The translations under genes were made by a program, and so were the position numbers. The notes under the pieces were generated by a model. It had not been told where the DNA came from. It ran no database searches and was given only the letters and a program-made list of their open reading frames with translations. Source: Nannocystis bainbridge (GTDB lineage: Bacteria > Myxococcota_A > Polyangia > Nannocystales > Nannocystaceae). From it: 64,000 nucleotides of DNA. Shown here piece by piece: positions 42,433-53,123 of the stretch. The stretch is from contig NZ_JAQNDL010000003.1 in NCBI RefSeq assembly GCF_028368995.1, forward strand, positions 2,728,001-2,792,000, written 5' to 3'. Positions within the stretch are counted from its first letter, which is position 1; every line of letters begins with the position of its first letter.

Positions 42433-43488
42433 CTACGCGGTCGCGTCCGTCGTCTCGCACGCGGACGGCGTCGCGTCCGGCGCTCGGATAGCTCTCGTCG
42501 CTGCGCTCGCGTCACTCGCCTCGTCCGTCGCGGATGTCGCGGCCGTCACATCCGTCGCGGCGATCGTCTCCGTCGTGGCGAGCACCTCCGTCGCGGCGAT
42601 CGTCTCCGTCATCGCCTCGCTCGCGACGCCGGACCCGATCGTCTCGAACGTCGGCGCAGCGAACGCCAGGCGACGGCGCATCACCTCGATCGCCTCCGGG
42701 TTCTGGTCGACCAGCACCACGTCGCGACCGTGGCGCAGCGCCGCCTCGCCGAAGCTGCCGCTGCCGGCGAAGAAATCGAGCAGCAGCTCGCCCGGGCGCG
42801 AGTGCACCTGGACGATGCGCTCGAGGATCTTGAGCGGCTTCTGCGTCGGATAGCCCGTCTTCTCGCGGCCTTGCGGGCTGACGATGGTCTGCCACCACAC
42901 GTCGGTCGGCGTCTTGCCGCGGGCCGCCTTCTCCGGCCCGACCAGGCCCGGGGCCATGTACGGGATGCGGTCGATCGCCTCGTACTCGAACGTGTAGCGC
43001 GCGGGATCGCGGGCGTACCACAGGATGTTGTCGTGCTTGGCCGACCAGCGGGACTTCGAGCGGCCGCCGTAGTCGTACGACCACACGATCTCGTTCATGA
43101 AGCACTCGCGGCCGAAGATCTGGTCGCAGGCGATCTTCGCGTAGTGGACCTCGCGATAGTCGAGGTGGAGGAAGAAGCTGCCGTCGGCCGTCAGCAGCCG
43201 GTGCGCCTGCTCGAGGCGGGGCCACAGGAACTCGAGGTAGTCGTCGAACACGTCGGCGTAGCGGCGCTCGCCGAGCTTGATCGTGCGGTAGCGCTGGCCC
43301 TTGAAGCCGGTGCGGTCACCCTCGGCGTCGCGCACCGTCTTGAGCTGCGCCCGCCGCTGGGTCTGGCCGGTGTTGAACGGCGGGTCGATGTAGATCAACG
43401 AGAACCCGCCCGCGGGCAGGTCCGGCAGCACTTCCATGTTGTCCGCGAGCACGACCCGCGCGCGCGGTCGCGCCGCCGCGTCGCTCAC
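42433..43488 (-). CDS. Site-specific DNA methyltransferase (adenine or cytosine-N4)
   Basis: 351 residues starting at GTG 43488. Catalytic motif IV is YIDPPFNTG (about residues 32-40) and the SAM-binding motif I comes later, LLLDFFAGSGSFGEAAL (about 258), the permuted beta-class order. TGYPTQKPLKILERIV is the standard motif X neighbour. No restriction nuclease is adjacent, so it may be an orphan, regulatory methylase. The last 50 residues are a Thr/Ala/Ser/Glu repeat tail (TETIAATEVLATTETIAATDV) from 15-36-bp DNA repeats near 42545-42625. The start shares GTGA with the stop of the YciO/Sua5 gene. Confidence 0.9.
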   Translation of the reverse strand: MSDAAARPRARVVLADNMEVLPDLPAGGFSLIYIDPPFNTGQTQRRAQLKTVRDAEGDRTGFKGQRYRTIKLGERRYADVFDDYLEFLWPRLEQAHRLLTADGSFFLHLDYREVHYAKIACDQIFGRECFMNEIVWSYDYGGRSKSRWSAKHDNILWYARDPARYTFEYEAIDRIPYMAPGLVGPEKAARGKTPTDVWWQTIVSPQGREKTGYPTQKPLKILERIVQVHSRPGELLLDFFAGSGSFGEAALRHGRDVVLVDQNPEAIEVMRRRLAFAAPTFETIGSGVASEAMTETIAATEVLATTETIAATDVTAATSATDEASDASAATRAIRAPDATPSACETTDATA

Positions 43489-44099
43489 GGACGGAAGTCC
43501 CCTTTGCCCTCGCGCAGCACCTCGATGTCGTCGCCGATCATGCGCAACACCGTCGACGGGTCGGGCCACTGGGGGCCGACGTCGACCGCCACCGCGATTT
43601 CGCGGGAGTAGCGGTTCTCGAGCTCCTCCGCGTCCTCGAGCTCGGGCGCGGTGTTCTCGCCCGGCGTCACCGAGCCGTTCAGCAGCGGCTCGCCGAGCTC
43701 GCCGATCAGCATGCGGCACACCAGGTGGTCGGGCACGCGCAGGCCGACCTCGTGGTGGCGGTTGTGCATGCTCTTCGGCACCTCCGACGTCGCCTGCAGC
43801 ACCAGCGTGTACGGCCCCGGCAGCAGGCGGCGGACCAGGCGGAAGTGCGAGTTGCCGAGCACGCCGAAGCGGCCGACATCGGCCAGCCCGGACACGATCA
43901 TCGTCAGCGGCTTGTGCGAGCGCTCGTCGAGCCCCTTGAGCCGGCGGATCGCCGCGATGCCCTTCACGCTCGACATGGCGCAGCCGAACGCGTACCCCGT
44001 GTCGGTCGGGTACACGATCACTTGCCCCTTCTTCAGGGCATCGACCGCGGGCTGCAGCTTGCGCGGGTTTGGGCGCTCGGCGTCGACATGTACCCGCAT
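43485..44099 (-). CDS. YciO/Sua5/YrdC-family protein
   Basis: 204 residues. The family makes L-threonylcarbamoyladenylate for the t6A37 modification of ANN-reading tRNAs. Signatures are VIVYPTDTGYAFGCAMSS, the nucleotide-binding KGLDERSHKPLTMIVSG, LLPGPYTLVLQAT and GLRVPDHLVCRMLI. The sequence is closer in style to YciO than to TsaC, so the t6A role is likely but not certain. Translationally coupled to the downstream DNA methyltransferase (GTGA). It lies 33 bases after the aldolase gene on the same strand. Confidence 0.88.
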   Translation of the reverse strand: MRVHVDAERPNPRKLQPAVDALKKGQVIVYPTDTGYAFGCAMSSVKGIAAIRRLKGLDERSHKPLTMIVSGLADVGRFGVLGNSHFRLVRRLLPGPYTLVLQATSEVPKSMHNRHHEVGLRVPDHLVCRMLIGELGEPLLNGSVTPGENTAPELEDAEELENRYSREIAVAVDVGPQWPDPSTVLRMIGDDIEVLREGKGDFRP

Positions 44100-44132
44100 C
44101 GTTCGGTCCTGCAGCTCCTCGGTGGTGGAGGT

Positions 44133-45167
<1,035 letters not shown>

Positions 45168-45275
45168 GGTTCCTCCGGGCGTGGCGCGGCCAAGGGGTAA
45201 CACACTCTCGCGCCGCGGCACCGCGAAAACCGCCGCCGCCGCTCGCCCGCGCCCGTGAGCGGGCCTTCGCCCCCC

Positions 45276-46649
45276 TTACGTTGCCGCCCTGGCCGAACGT
45301 CGGGCACGCCACGCTCGCCACGCCGGCAGCGCCACCGCGACCGCGTAGAGCGCGAGGATGATCGACACCGGGTCGTACGGCGTGCGCAGACGCGGGTCGC
45401 CGAAGAAGATCGCCGCGATGATCATCGCCCCTACCAGGCAAGCCGCCAGCACCGCCAGCGCCGGGTCGCGCCGGATCCCCCGCAGCGCCAGCCCGATCCC
45501 CACCAGCGACGGCAGCAGCACCACCGTGTTGAAGAAGTAGCGGTACACCTCCGCCACCACCAGCGTGCGCGCGTGGCCCTTGCTGGTCTCGGGCCACTGC
45601 CCGGCGATGAACCACTGCAGCATCATGTTGACGAAGCTGTAGCGGGCCTGCTCGAGCACCCCGGTGGCCGCGTAGCACTTGCGCTGGATCTCGCGGTGCA
45701 CGAACGGGTCGCCGATGTAGCCGACGAAGCGGATGCTGTCGCCGCCGAGCGCCGGTCGCAGCGCCAGCGGCGACCACTCGGGGACCCAGTTCTTGAGCGT
45801 GCGGAAGCCCGGCAGCGTCACGCGACGGCCATTGCTCTGGTCGTCCTTGCGGTCCGCGGCCTTCTTCTCCTTCTCGGTGCGATACGCCTGGGTGTTGATG
45901 TTGTGGCATCGCCCGGCGGTGAGGTTCATGTTGGCGTTCTCGGCGATCCCGCCCCAATAGCCGGTGTGATAGTGGAAGCGCCACAGGCTGAAGCCGAGCG
46001 CCAGCACCAGCGGCGTGCCGACGCCGACCAGGTGGTGCCAGCGGACGTGCTTCAGCCGCCGCGCGTTGACCAGCCACACCAGCAGCACGAACACGTAGAA
46101 CACCGCCGCTTGCGGCCGCAGCATGAACGCCAGCGCCGAGGCCACCCCCGCCGGCCAGGCGCGCTTCCCCTCCTGGAAGCACACCACCAGCCAGTACAGC
46201 GACAGCAGCTGGAAGCACAAAAACGGCGTCTCCGACAGGAAGAAGCCGGTCGTCGAGAGGTTGGGGAACCACAGCAGCGCCGCGATCCCGGCCGTGCGTG
46301 CCTGCCAGCGCTCGCGCAGCACCCGGCACGCCAGCAGGTACGCCAGCGGCACCGACACCGCCCCGAGCAGCCCCCACAGCAGCGCCCCCGAGACCATCGG
46401 CGCCGCGGTGCCGAACAGCCGCAGCGGCGCCGCCAGCAGCATGTGCGTCCCGTACGCCTGCCACGCCAGCGTCCGCGTCGGCGCCGGGATGCCCTTGTCC
46501 GCCAGCGCTACGGCTCGCTCCATGTACAGCCGCATGTCGCTGTACAGGTAATTCCCCGGCGGATGCACCCACAGCACCCAGACCAGGCGCGACAGCAGCG
46601 CCAGGCCGAACAAGATCCACAACAGACGCCGCTCCGGGGGTTGGCCCAC
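45276..46649 (-). CDS. Membrane glycosyltransferase (ArnT/PMT-like, GT-C fold)
   Basis: About 457 residues with ten or more hydrophobic helices. The first external loop carries an acidic motif (NYLYSDMRLYMERA) typical of GT-C enzymes that use polyprenyl-phosphate sugars, with TGFFLSETPFLCFQL and RPQAAVFYVFVLLVWLV further on. It probably transfers a sugar to lipid A, protein or a glycolipid on the periplasmic face. The start is uncertain: GTG 46649 is preferred because codon bias fails upstream; ATG 46757 would add 36 residues of atypical composition. Confidence 0.7.
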   Translation of the reverse strand: MGQPPERRLLWILFGLALLSRLVWVLWVHPPGNYLYSDMRLYMERAVALADKGIPAPTRTLAWQAYGTHMLLAAPLRLFGTAAPMVSGALLWGLLGAVSVPLAYLLACRVLRERWQARTAGIAALLWFPNLSTTGFFLSETPFLCFQLLSLYWLVVCFQEGKRAWPAGVASALAFMLRPQAAVFYVFVLLVWLVNARRLKHVRWHHLVGVGTPLVLALGFSLWRFHYHTGYWGGIAENANMNLTAGRCHNINTQAYRTEKEKKAADRKDDQSNGRRVTLPGFRTLKNWVPEWSPLALRPALGGDSIRFVGYIGDPFVHREIQRKCYAATGVLEQARYSFVNMMLQWFIAGQWPETSKGHARTLVVAEVYRYFFNTVVLLPSLVGIGLALRGIRRDPALAVLAACLVGAMIIAAIFFGDPRLRTPYDPVSIILALYAVAVALPAWRAWRARRSARAAT

Positions 46650-47281
46650 GCGCGCGAGGGTACTGGCCGGCGGGGCCCACGGGAAGAGGCCGACGGACGA
46701 TGCCTGAATCCGCGCGACGATGACGAGACTTATCTCATGACATCGCAGTCCTAGCATTGGGGGAACGCGGCCCCGCGCGCTGCAGAGCATTGCCGGCGCG
46801 GCCACGGCACCAACCGCAGTTGGCAGCACCACATTGGAGTTGCGCCCGATCCTCACAATGGTCAGACGGGCGAAACTCCTTGAAGCCGGGATCGCCGGGT
46901 GCTTTTATGAAGACATCGCAGCAAGCGAATCATAGCAGCGCCGCATTCGTGCAATCTCGGATCACAAGAGCCTCTCGCCCCGCGATTCGGGCGCGGCCGA
47001 TCGCTCGCAGTTCCGCCGCCCGCTGTCGCCACGGACCCCGATTCACCTGAGCGACGCAGACCAGGCTTCGCCCGCTATGGTCGCTCACCATCACCCCACA
47101 TTTTTTAAAATACCGCGACTACGTTTGCACAAACCTCGCAGCAGCCGTCGCCTCGGCGATTCACTGCGGTGACGATCGTCCTGCAGCCTGCCGACCTCTC
47201 GGTCGGCCCGCCGATCGTTCGAGCGCACCTCGCGCGGCGCCCCACTTCATCAACCCTTTCCGCCTGAGGTAAGCTCCCCGC
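46650..47281. other. 632-bp AT-richer intergenic region
   Basis: Lower GC than its surroundings, with ATTTTTTAAAATA at about 47099-47111 and a GCCGACC-TCTC-GGTCGGC hairpin at 47190-47207. No convincing ORF or RNA gene. It separates divergent genes and probably holds both promoters; the unusual base content might instead mark an acquired segment. Confidence 0.5.
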
Positions 47282-48715
47282 ATGTCCGTCCTCGTCCCGC
47301 CGCAGCCGGCCGCCGTCTACGTCTCGCGGCGTGCACGACTCTCTCGCGCCCTCGCCGGCGAGCCCGCGATCTTCTTCGCCGGCGATCTCGTGCCGCGCAA
47401 CTACGCCGCCAACATCTACCCGTACCGCGCGCACAGCCACTTCCTCTACTTCACCGGCGTGCACTGGCCGGGCGCGGTGCTGCTCGGCAGCGGCGACGGC
47501 TGGGAGATCTTCGCCGCGCCGCCGGCGCCCGACGATCCGCTGTGGATCGGTCCGAGCGCGACCTGGGACGACCTGCAGGCGGCCACCGGGGTGCGAAAGA
47601 TCCGCCCGCTGAGCGAGCTGCGGACCGCCCTCGACGGCCTCCGCGGCGTCGCCACCCTGCCGGCGATCCATCCGCGCACGCGGGCGCGGCAGGCCTCGCT
47701 GCTCGGGCGGCCGTGGGGCGCGCACGACGAGTCCGAGGCGGGCGCCGTGGCGCTCGCGGGCAAGGACGCCGAGCTCGCCGACGCGGTGATCTCGTTGCGC
47801 CTGCAACACGACGGGCCGGCGCTCGAGCTGCTGCGGCAGTCCGCGGAGGCGGCGCGCGCGGGGCACCTCGCCGGCATGGCGGCCACCCGACCTGGGCGGC
47901 GCGAGGCCGACGTGCGGGCGGCGATCGAGGCCGAGTTCGCGGCCCGCGGCATGAGCCCGGCGTACGGCAGCATCGTCACCGTGCACGGCGAGGTCCTGCA
48001 CAACGAGCACAGTCATCACCCGCTGAAGGCCGGCGATCTCCTGCTGGCCGACTGCGGCGCCGACTGCCACGGCTGGGCCAGCGACGTGACGCGGACCTGG
48101 CCGGTCTCGGGCGCGTGGAGTCCGACCCAGCGGGCGCTCTACGACGTGGTGCTGCAGGCCAACCTCGACGCGACGGCGATGGTGCGTCCGGGGGTCCGGT
48201 ACCGCGACATCCACCTGCGCGCCGCGCTGACGCTGGCCCGCGGCCTGGTCGACCTGGGGATCTTCCACGGCGACCCGGAGGGTTTGGTCGAGCGGGGCGC
48301 GCACGCCCTGTTCTTCCCGCACGGCGTCGGGCATCTCCTCGGGCTCGACGTGCACGACATGGAAGATCTCGGCGACCGCGCCGGCTACGCCGCCGGTCGA
48401 GCCCGGAGCAGCCAGTTCGGCACCTGCTACCTCCGCCTCGACCGCGACCTGGCGCCCGGCATGCTCGTCACCATCGAACCGGGGTTCTACCTGGTCCCGG
48501 CGATCCTCGACGACAAGGCCCTCTGCGCCCCGTTCGAGGCCGATCTGGACCGCCAGCGTCTGGCCGCCTACGCCGACGTCCGCGGGATCCGGATCGAGGA
48601 CGACGTCCTGTGCACCGAGGCCGGCCCGGACGTCCTCACGGCCGCCATCCCCCGCGACGCCGACGCCGTCGCGACCCTCGTAGGCGCCGCCGGAGCGTCC
48701 CGGGACGCCGCCTGA
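47282..48715 (+). CDS. pepP: Xaa-Pro aminopeptidase (M24B)
   Basis: Removes N-terminal residues that precede proline. 477 residues. The N-terminal domain opens with RRARLSRALAGEPAIFFAG and NYAANIYPYRAHSHFLYFTG. The C-terminal pita-bread fold holds the dinuclear metal site: LADCGADCHGWASDVTRTWPVSG (two Asp), HGVGHLLGLDVHD (His), VTIEPGFY (Glu) and RIEDDVL (Glu). All five metal ligands are visible. It starts at ATG 47282. A 14-bp palindrome CGGCCGTACGGCCG (48738-48751) lies 22 bases after the stop. Confidence 0.95.
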   Translation: MSVLVPPQPAAVYVSRRARLSRALAGEPAIFFAGDLVPRNYAANIYPYRAHSHFLYFTGVHWPGAVLLGSGDGWEIFAAPPAPDDPLWIGPSATWDDLQAATGVRKIRPLSELRTALDGLRGVATLPAIHPRTRARQASLLGRPWGAHDESEAGAVALAGKDAELADAVISLRLQHDGPALELLRQSAEAARAGHLAGMAATRPGRREADVRAAIEAEFAARGMSPAYGSIVTVHGEVLHNEHSHHPLKAGDLLLADCGADCHGWASDVTRTWPVSGAWSPTQRALYDVVLQANLDATAMVRPGVRYRDIHLRAALTLARGLVDLGIFHGDPEGLVERGAHALFFPHGVGHLLGLDVHDMEDLGDRAGYAAGRARSSQFGTCYLRLDRDLAPGMLVTIEPGFYLVPAILDDKALCAPFEADLDRQRLAAYADVRGIRIEDDVLCTEAGPDVLTAAIPRDADAVATLVGAAGASRDAA

Positions 48716-48923
48716 AATGCCGCCCCGGGCCGCTGCTCGGCCGTACGGCCGCGAATCGGCCCCGCCGCGCGCCCTCGCCCCCCGGCGGTCGCCCCCTTGC
48801 TGCCGGGCCCGCCGGAGGAGGCTGGGGAGGATGCGCGGTTTGTTTGCCCTGGCGCGTAGTCAGCGCTAACTCCTCGTGTTACTTTGCCCCGGCGCCCCTC
48901 GCAGGCGCCCCTAGGAGTCGACG

Positions 48924-50414
48924 ATGCACCTCCGCCCCCTCGTCCTTACCACCGCCTTCGTCACCAGCGCTCTCGTCGGTTGTTCGCGCGAAGAGTTCGC
49001 CCCCTGGGGTTTTGCCGAGGACGTCTCGCTCGAGTGTTCGAGCCCGGCGCGCGGTCAGGTCGGAGTCCCGTACTCCTACACGCCCACCGTGGTGACCGGC
49101 GTCTCGCCCTTCGAGTTCTCGGTCGACCCGACCACGCCGCTGCCGGCGGGCCTGTCGATCGACGCGGCCACCGGCGCCATCACGGGCACCCCGACGGCCG
49201 AGGGCACCTTCCCGCTCAAGGTCGTCGTCGTCGACAGCCGCGAGGCCCGGTCGGTCGTCACCTGCGGCGACATCATCATCGACGCCGGCGCCGGCATCGA
49301 CTGCCGTGACGAGAGCGTCGCCCCCGGCGACATCCCCGACGGCTTCGTCGGCTACGCCTACAACTTCCAGGCCACCGCAATCGGCGGCCGCGAGCCGTAC
49401 GGCAGCTGGACCGACAACGGCACCCTGCCCGCGGGCCTGACGATCGACGCCGCGACCGGCCTCGTCTCGGGCACCCCCGAGGCCGCCGGCATCTCCAACG
49501 TGACGCTCACCGTCACCGACGCCGAGGGCCAGGAGATCGCCAGCGAGTGCGGCGTCCTCGAGATCCGCGACCCGATCCAGGTCGACCCGGAATCGCTGCT
49601 GGCCGCCTATCCCGACGGCTGCATCAGCTACGGCGAGGACCTCGACGGCCTGATCGCCAAGGGCATCGTCATCCCGGTCAAGGACGCCACCGCCAACCCG
49701 ACCTGCGCGCTGGTCGCCGGCCGCGGCAACGGCAGCCGCAACTTCGACGCCGACGCCAACACCCCCGACAGCTTCCCGCCGGGCATCGCCGTCAGCGCCG
49801 ACACCTGCGAGCTCTCGGGCACCATCGACACCAAGCTCCGCTTCGGCGCCTACGCGTGGATCACCACGATCGAGCAGTCGGGCACCAAGGCGTACCTGCC
49901 GTACTGCGCCCCGCAGGACGTCCAGGCCGGCACCGCCTACGGGGTCGAGCGCCAGGACACCGGCACCGACAAGACCCTGGCGCCGGGCCACATCGTGTTC
50001 GACGTCGACGGCAGCCCGCTCGAGTTCACCTTCGGCAGCGACGTCCCCGACCCGCAGGTCACGGTCACGTACAACGAGGCCTGCGGCGGCTCCTGCTTCT
50101 ACGCCTACATCTTCTCGTACAACGCGCTGTCGGCGACCGCCCAGGTCAGCGCCGGCCCGTCGGCCAAGTTCCCGGCGATGGGCTTCGACGGCTTCACGCA
50201 CGCGATCCGCGTGACCGAGAACGACGAGACCTTCCTGCGCAACTACGGCGAGCGGGCCTTCGTCGCCAACATCAGCTTCGACTACTGCATCGCGCAGAAC
50301 GAAGACGACTGCGGCAACAACGAGGCCGACCCGGCCGCCAAGGCGGCGCTGATCCGGGCCAACGGCGACGGCAGCAACTACGAGTTCGGGCTGATCGTCC
50401 TGCCCAAGAACTGA
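48924..50414 (+). CDS. Lipoprotein with Ig-like (He_PIG) domains
   Basis: 496 residues. Start ATG 48924 with AGGAG six bases upstream. Lipobox SALVGC. Two putative immunoglobulin-like repeats follow: GVPYSYTPTVVTGVSPFEF with PLPAGLSIDAATGAITGTPT, and GYAYNFQATAIGGREPYGSW with TLPAGLTIDAATGLVSGTPE, the He_PIG signature of adhesion and surface proteins. The C-terminal 250 residues (FPPGIAVSADTCELSGTID, EACGGSCFYAYIFSYN, NDETFLRNYGERAF) are unassigned and have paired cysteines. Confidence 0.78.
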   Translation: MHLRPLVLTTAFVTSALVGCSREEFAPWGFAEDVSLECSSPARGQVGVPYSYTPTVVTGVSPFEFSVDPTTPLPAGLSIDAATGAITGTPTAEGTFPLKVVVVDSREARSVVTCGDIIIDAGAGIDCRDESVAPGDIPDGFVGYAYNFQATAIGGREPYGSWTDNGTLPAGLTIDAATGLVSGTPEAAGISNVTLTVTDAEGQEIASECGVLEIRDPIQVDPESLLAAYPDGCISYGEDLDGLIAKGIVIPVKDATANPTCALVAGRGNGSRNFDADANTPDSFPPGIAVSADTCELSGTIDTKLRFGAYAWITTIEQSGTKAYLPYCAPQDVQAGTAYGVERQDTGTDKTLAPGHIVFDVDGSPLEFTFGSDVPDPQVTVTYNEACGGSCFYAYIFSYNALSATAQVSAGPSAKFPAMGFDGFTHAIRVTENDETFLRNYGERAFVANISFDYCIAQNEDDCGNNEADPAAKAALIRANGDGSNYEFGLIVLPKN

Positions 50415-50441
50415 GCCCCTCGCGGCCGACGCATCCATCCC

Positions 50442-53123
50442 TTGAGCACACAAGACAGTCGCGGCGGCGGAGCCTCGGGGCTCCGCGACCGAAGGGTCGC
50501 CCGGGTGCTCGACCGCGAGATCTCGCCGGTCTGGCACGACCGTTTCGCGCGGCTGATCGTCCGTAACCTGCCCAACCTCCCCGAGGTCCTCGCGCTCGAC
50601 ATCCACTGCGGGACCGGGCGCGGCACGGGCGAGCTGCTGCATCGCCTCGGCGCCGGCGCGAAGATCCTGGCGATCGACCCCGACGAGGGCGCGCTCGAGC
50701 TGGCGAAGACGCGGATCCGCGCCGAGTGGAAGAACCGGGTCTACTTCAAGTCCGGCCACTTCGACGACGTCACGGCGATGGCCGACGACAGCTACAACCT
50801 CGTCGTCGCCAATCTGGTGCTCGGCGAGTCGGTCGACCTCGAGCCGGCCCTGGGCGAGATGATCCGCGTCGGCAAGATCGGCGGCCGGATCCTCGCCACC
50901 GTGCCGCTGCACGGCACCTGGGAAGAGGTCGAGGACATCTTCGCGGAGATCTTGCGCGACGCCGGGATGACGGCGGCGCTGCGCCGCCTGGAGGCGCTGC
51001 GAGCGATCCGCCCCACCGGGCCGCAGCTCGGCAAGATGCTGCGCAACCTCGGCGCGGTCGAGGACGACTACGTCATCGAGCACGAGCGCTTCCAGCTGCT
51101 GTTCCCGAGCGGCCGTGAGTTCCTGTTCGCGCCGGTGATCGAGCACGGTCCGCTGCAGATGTGGAAGGCCGTGATCGGCAAGGACGGCGCCCCGCAGGAG
51201 CTGTTCTGGCGCCTCAAGGAGGCGATCGACACCTACTACGCCGGCCACGTCCTGGCGGTCACGGTGCACGCGGGACTCATCCACGTCGAGGTCGCCAAGG
51301 GCACCGCGCGGCCGGGTCCGCGGCTCGCGGCGCGGTTCTGGCGGCACTACCCCGAGCTCGACAAGCTGTGGGGCGGCCTCGCCGTCGGCTACGCCCGCGT
51401 CTCCGACCCGATCCTCCCGTTCAGCGACGCCGACGTCAGCGACTTCGACCTCGACATCGACATCGACGAGTCCGACCCGCGGCGGCGCACCGGCGCCATG
51501 CGGGCCCTGCGGCAGACCGGCCGTCAGGCGGCCGTCGAGACCCCGTCGCCGGAGGACTTCGGCCTGCGCTTCCGCCCGCGCGACCCGACCGAGGCCTCCG
51601 AGATCCGGGCGCTCGACGCCGAGACCTCGGGCCTGCGCGCCCGCGTGCCCGGCTCCGAGGCCTCGGGTCTGCGCGCGCTGTCGCAGCTGCGCGACACCGA
51701 GATCTCGGCGGTCCGCCCCGCCAGCTCCTTCCGCCGGATCCCCGTCGCCGCCGACGAGGACGATTTCTCCGAGCTCAACAGCTTCGACACCCGCTCGCAC
51801 AAGGCTGTCCCGGCGGCCAGGTCGCCCGCGCCCGCCGCCGAGCCCGACGAGGACCTGTCGCGCCTCGCCGAGACCGAGGACGACTTCTCCAACCTCAACG
51901 ACAGCCCGCTGCTGCCGCGGCGCCCGATCTCCTCGAGCTGGCGCCGCTCCTCCGAGTCGTCCTCCAGCCGCCCCGTCCCCACCGACCTCCGCGGCGACAG
52001 CGAGAGCAGCGCCCACCGGGCCCTCGCCGAGCTGTCCCTTCGGCCAGGTGACTCCGCCACCGCCGGCCGGCGCCCGAGCGGCCCGATCCCCGTGGCTCGC
52101 CGCGCCGAGGCCTCAGCCAGCCAGGCCCGCCGCCCGACCTCCGGCCCCTCGGCCGAGGCCTCCGGCAGGCGCCCGCTCGGCAACACCGAGTCCTCCGTCT
52201 CTAGCCGCTTGCCCGACGCCGCCGAATCCGGCAGGCGCCCGCTCGGCAACACCGAGTCCTCCGTCTCGAGCCGCCTGCCCGACGCCTCCGGCTCCGGCAA
52301 GCGCCCCCTCGGTCCCACCGAGACCTCCGTCTCGAGCCGCCTGCCCGACGCCTCCGGTTCCGGCAAGCGCGCCCTCGGTCCCACCGAGACCTCCGTCTCC
52401 AGCCGCCTGCCCGACGCCTCGAGCTCCGGCAAGCGCCCCCTCGGCACCACCGAGACCTCTGGCCTGCTCGCCGGCGCCTCCGGTTCCGGCAAGCGCCCGC
52501 TCGGTCCCACCGAGACCTCCGTCGCCAGCCGTCTGCCTGACGCCTCCGGCTCCGGCAAGCGCCCCCTCGGCACCACCGAGACCTCCGGCCTGCTCGCTGG
52601 CGCCTCCGGCTCCGGCAAGCGACCCCTCGGCACCACCGAGACCTCCGGCGCCAACCTGCTGGCCGACGCTGCCGCTTCCGGCAAGCGCCTGCTCTCCGAC
52701 TCCGCCTCCGGCAAGCGCCCCTTGCCGGACCTGCGCAAGCCGGAAGCCGAGGCCGCCGATAGCGAGACCAGCGGCTCGCGCCCTGCCGCCCGGCCGACGG
52801 CCCCGCCCGAGGCGAGCCGGCCTGCGCTGCCCTCGTTGCGCCTGCCCGACCCCAAGCCGACCAGCGCCAGCTCGAGCGGCAGCATGTTCCGCCCGCCGAC
52901 CTTCAAGTCGCCGGGCGAGGAGAGCCTGCCGCCGGTCAAGCACGCCTTCCGCCCGCCGGGCCCGGAGAGCGTCGACGAGGAGGAGCCGGAGGAGATCGAC
53001 GAGCTCGAGCCGGTCGACGAGTTCGAGCCCGACGACGAGCCGGTTTTCGCGGCCCCGCGCCCGCCGCCGCCCAAGGCCCCGCCGCCGCGCCCGCCGAGCC
53101 TCAGCCCGGACAAGAAGAAGTGA
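50442..53123 (+). CDS. SAM-methyltransferase-like protein with 22-residue repeat tail
   Basis: 893 residues from TTG 50442 (GTG 50505 is an alternative). Residues about 40-180 show a Rossmann methyltransferase pattern: VLALDIHCGTGRGTGELLHR, ILAIDPDEGALELAKTRIRA and NLVVANLVLGESVDLEPAL. No recognised target. From about 330 the protein is low-complexity: acidic segments (DDFSELNSFD, DDFSNLND) and then eight or nine imperfect units of about 20-22 residues (SGSGKRPLGPTETSVSSRLPDA; a second type ends SGLLAGA), encoded at about 52160-52740, and finally an acidic and Pro-rich end. The stop overlaps the apbE start (GTGA). The tail may be a binding or phase-separating scaffold. Confidence 0.65.
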   Translation: MSTQDSRGGGASGLRDRRVARVLDREISPVWHDRFARLIVRNLPNLPEVLALDIHCGTGRGTGELLHRLGAGAKILAIDPDEGALELAKTRIRAEWKNRVYFKSGHFDDVTAMADDSYNLVVANLVLGESVDLEPALGEMIRVGKIGGRILATVPLHGTWEEVEDIFAEILRDAGMTAALRRLEALRAIRPTGPQLGKMLRNLGAVEDDYVIEHERFQLLFPSGREFLFAPVIEHGPLQMWKAVIGKDGAPQELFWRLKEAIDTYYAGHVLAVTVHAGLIHVEVAKGTARPGPRLAARFWRHYPELDKLWGGLAVGYARVSDPILPFSDADVSDFDLDIDIDESDPRRRTGAMRALRQTGRQAAVETPSPEDFGLRFRPRDPTEASEIRALDAETSGLRARVPGSEASGLRALSQLRDTEISAVRPASSFRRIPVAADEDDFSELNSFDTRSHKAVPAARSPAPAAEPDEDLSRLAETEDDFSNLNDSPLLPRRPISSSWRRSSESSSSRPVPTDLRGDSESSAHRALAELSLRPGDSATAGRRPSGPIPVARRAEASASQARRPTSGPSAEASGRRPLGNTESSVSSRLPDAAESGRRPLGNTESSVSSRLPDASGSGKRPLGPTETSVSSRLPDASGSGKRALGPTETSVSSRLPDASSSGKRPLGTTETSGLLAGASGSGKRPLGPTETSVASRLPDASGSGKRPLGTTETSGLLAGASGSGKRPLGTTETSGANLLADAAASGKRLLSDSASGKRPLPDLRKPEAEAADSETSGSRPAARPTAPPEASRPALPSLRLPDPKPTSASSSGSMFRPPTFKSPGEESLPPVKHAFRPPGPESVDEEEPEEIDELEPVDEFEPDDEPVFAAPRPPPPKAPPPRPPSLSPDKKK
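51805..52046. repeat. Two repeat copies in the methyltransferase tail
   Basis: CTGTCCCGGCGGCCAG (51805-51820) and CTGTCCCTTCGGCCAG (52032-52046), both in low-complexity linker codons. They match the kinase N-terminal copies at 54614-54705. Confidence 0.55.
52160..52740 (+). repeat. 60-66-bp tandem repeat block in the methyltransferase-like gene
   Basis: Eight to nine units begin GGCTCCGGCAAGCGCCCCCTCGG or close variants; alternating 66-bp and 60-bp lengths keep the frame. Near-identity between units suggests recent expansion. Confidence 0.85.

Noticed and set aside
46757..47050. A 97-residue plus-strand frame in the AT-rich gap
   Set aside because: No ribosome site, no conservation pattern and poor codon bias.
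48738..48751. CGGCCGTACGGCCG palindrome as a regulatory operator
   Set aside because: A 14-bp G/C palindrome after a stop codon is not rare at this composition; more likely a weak terminator.
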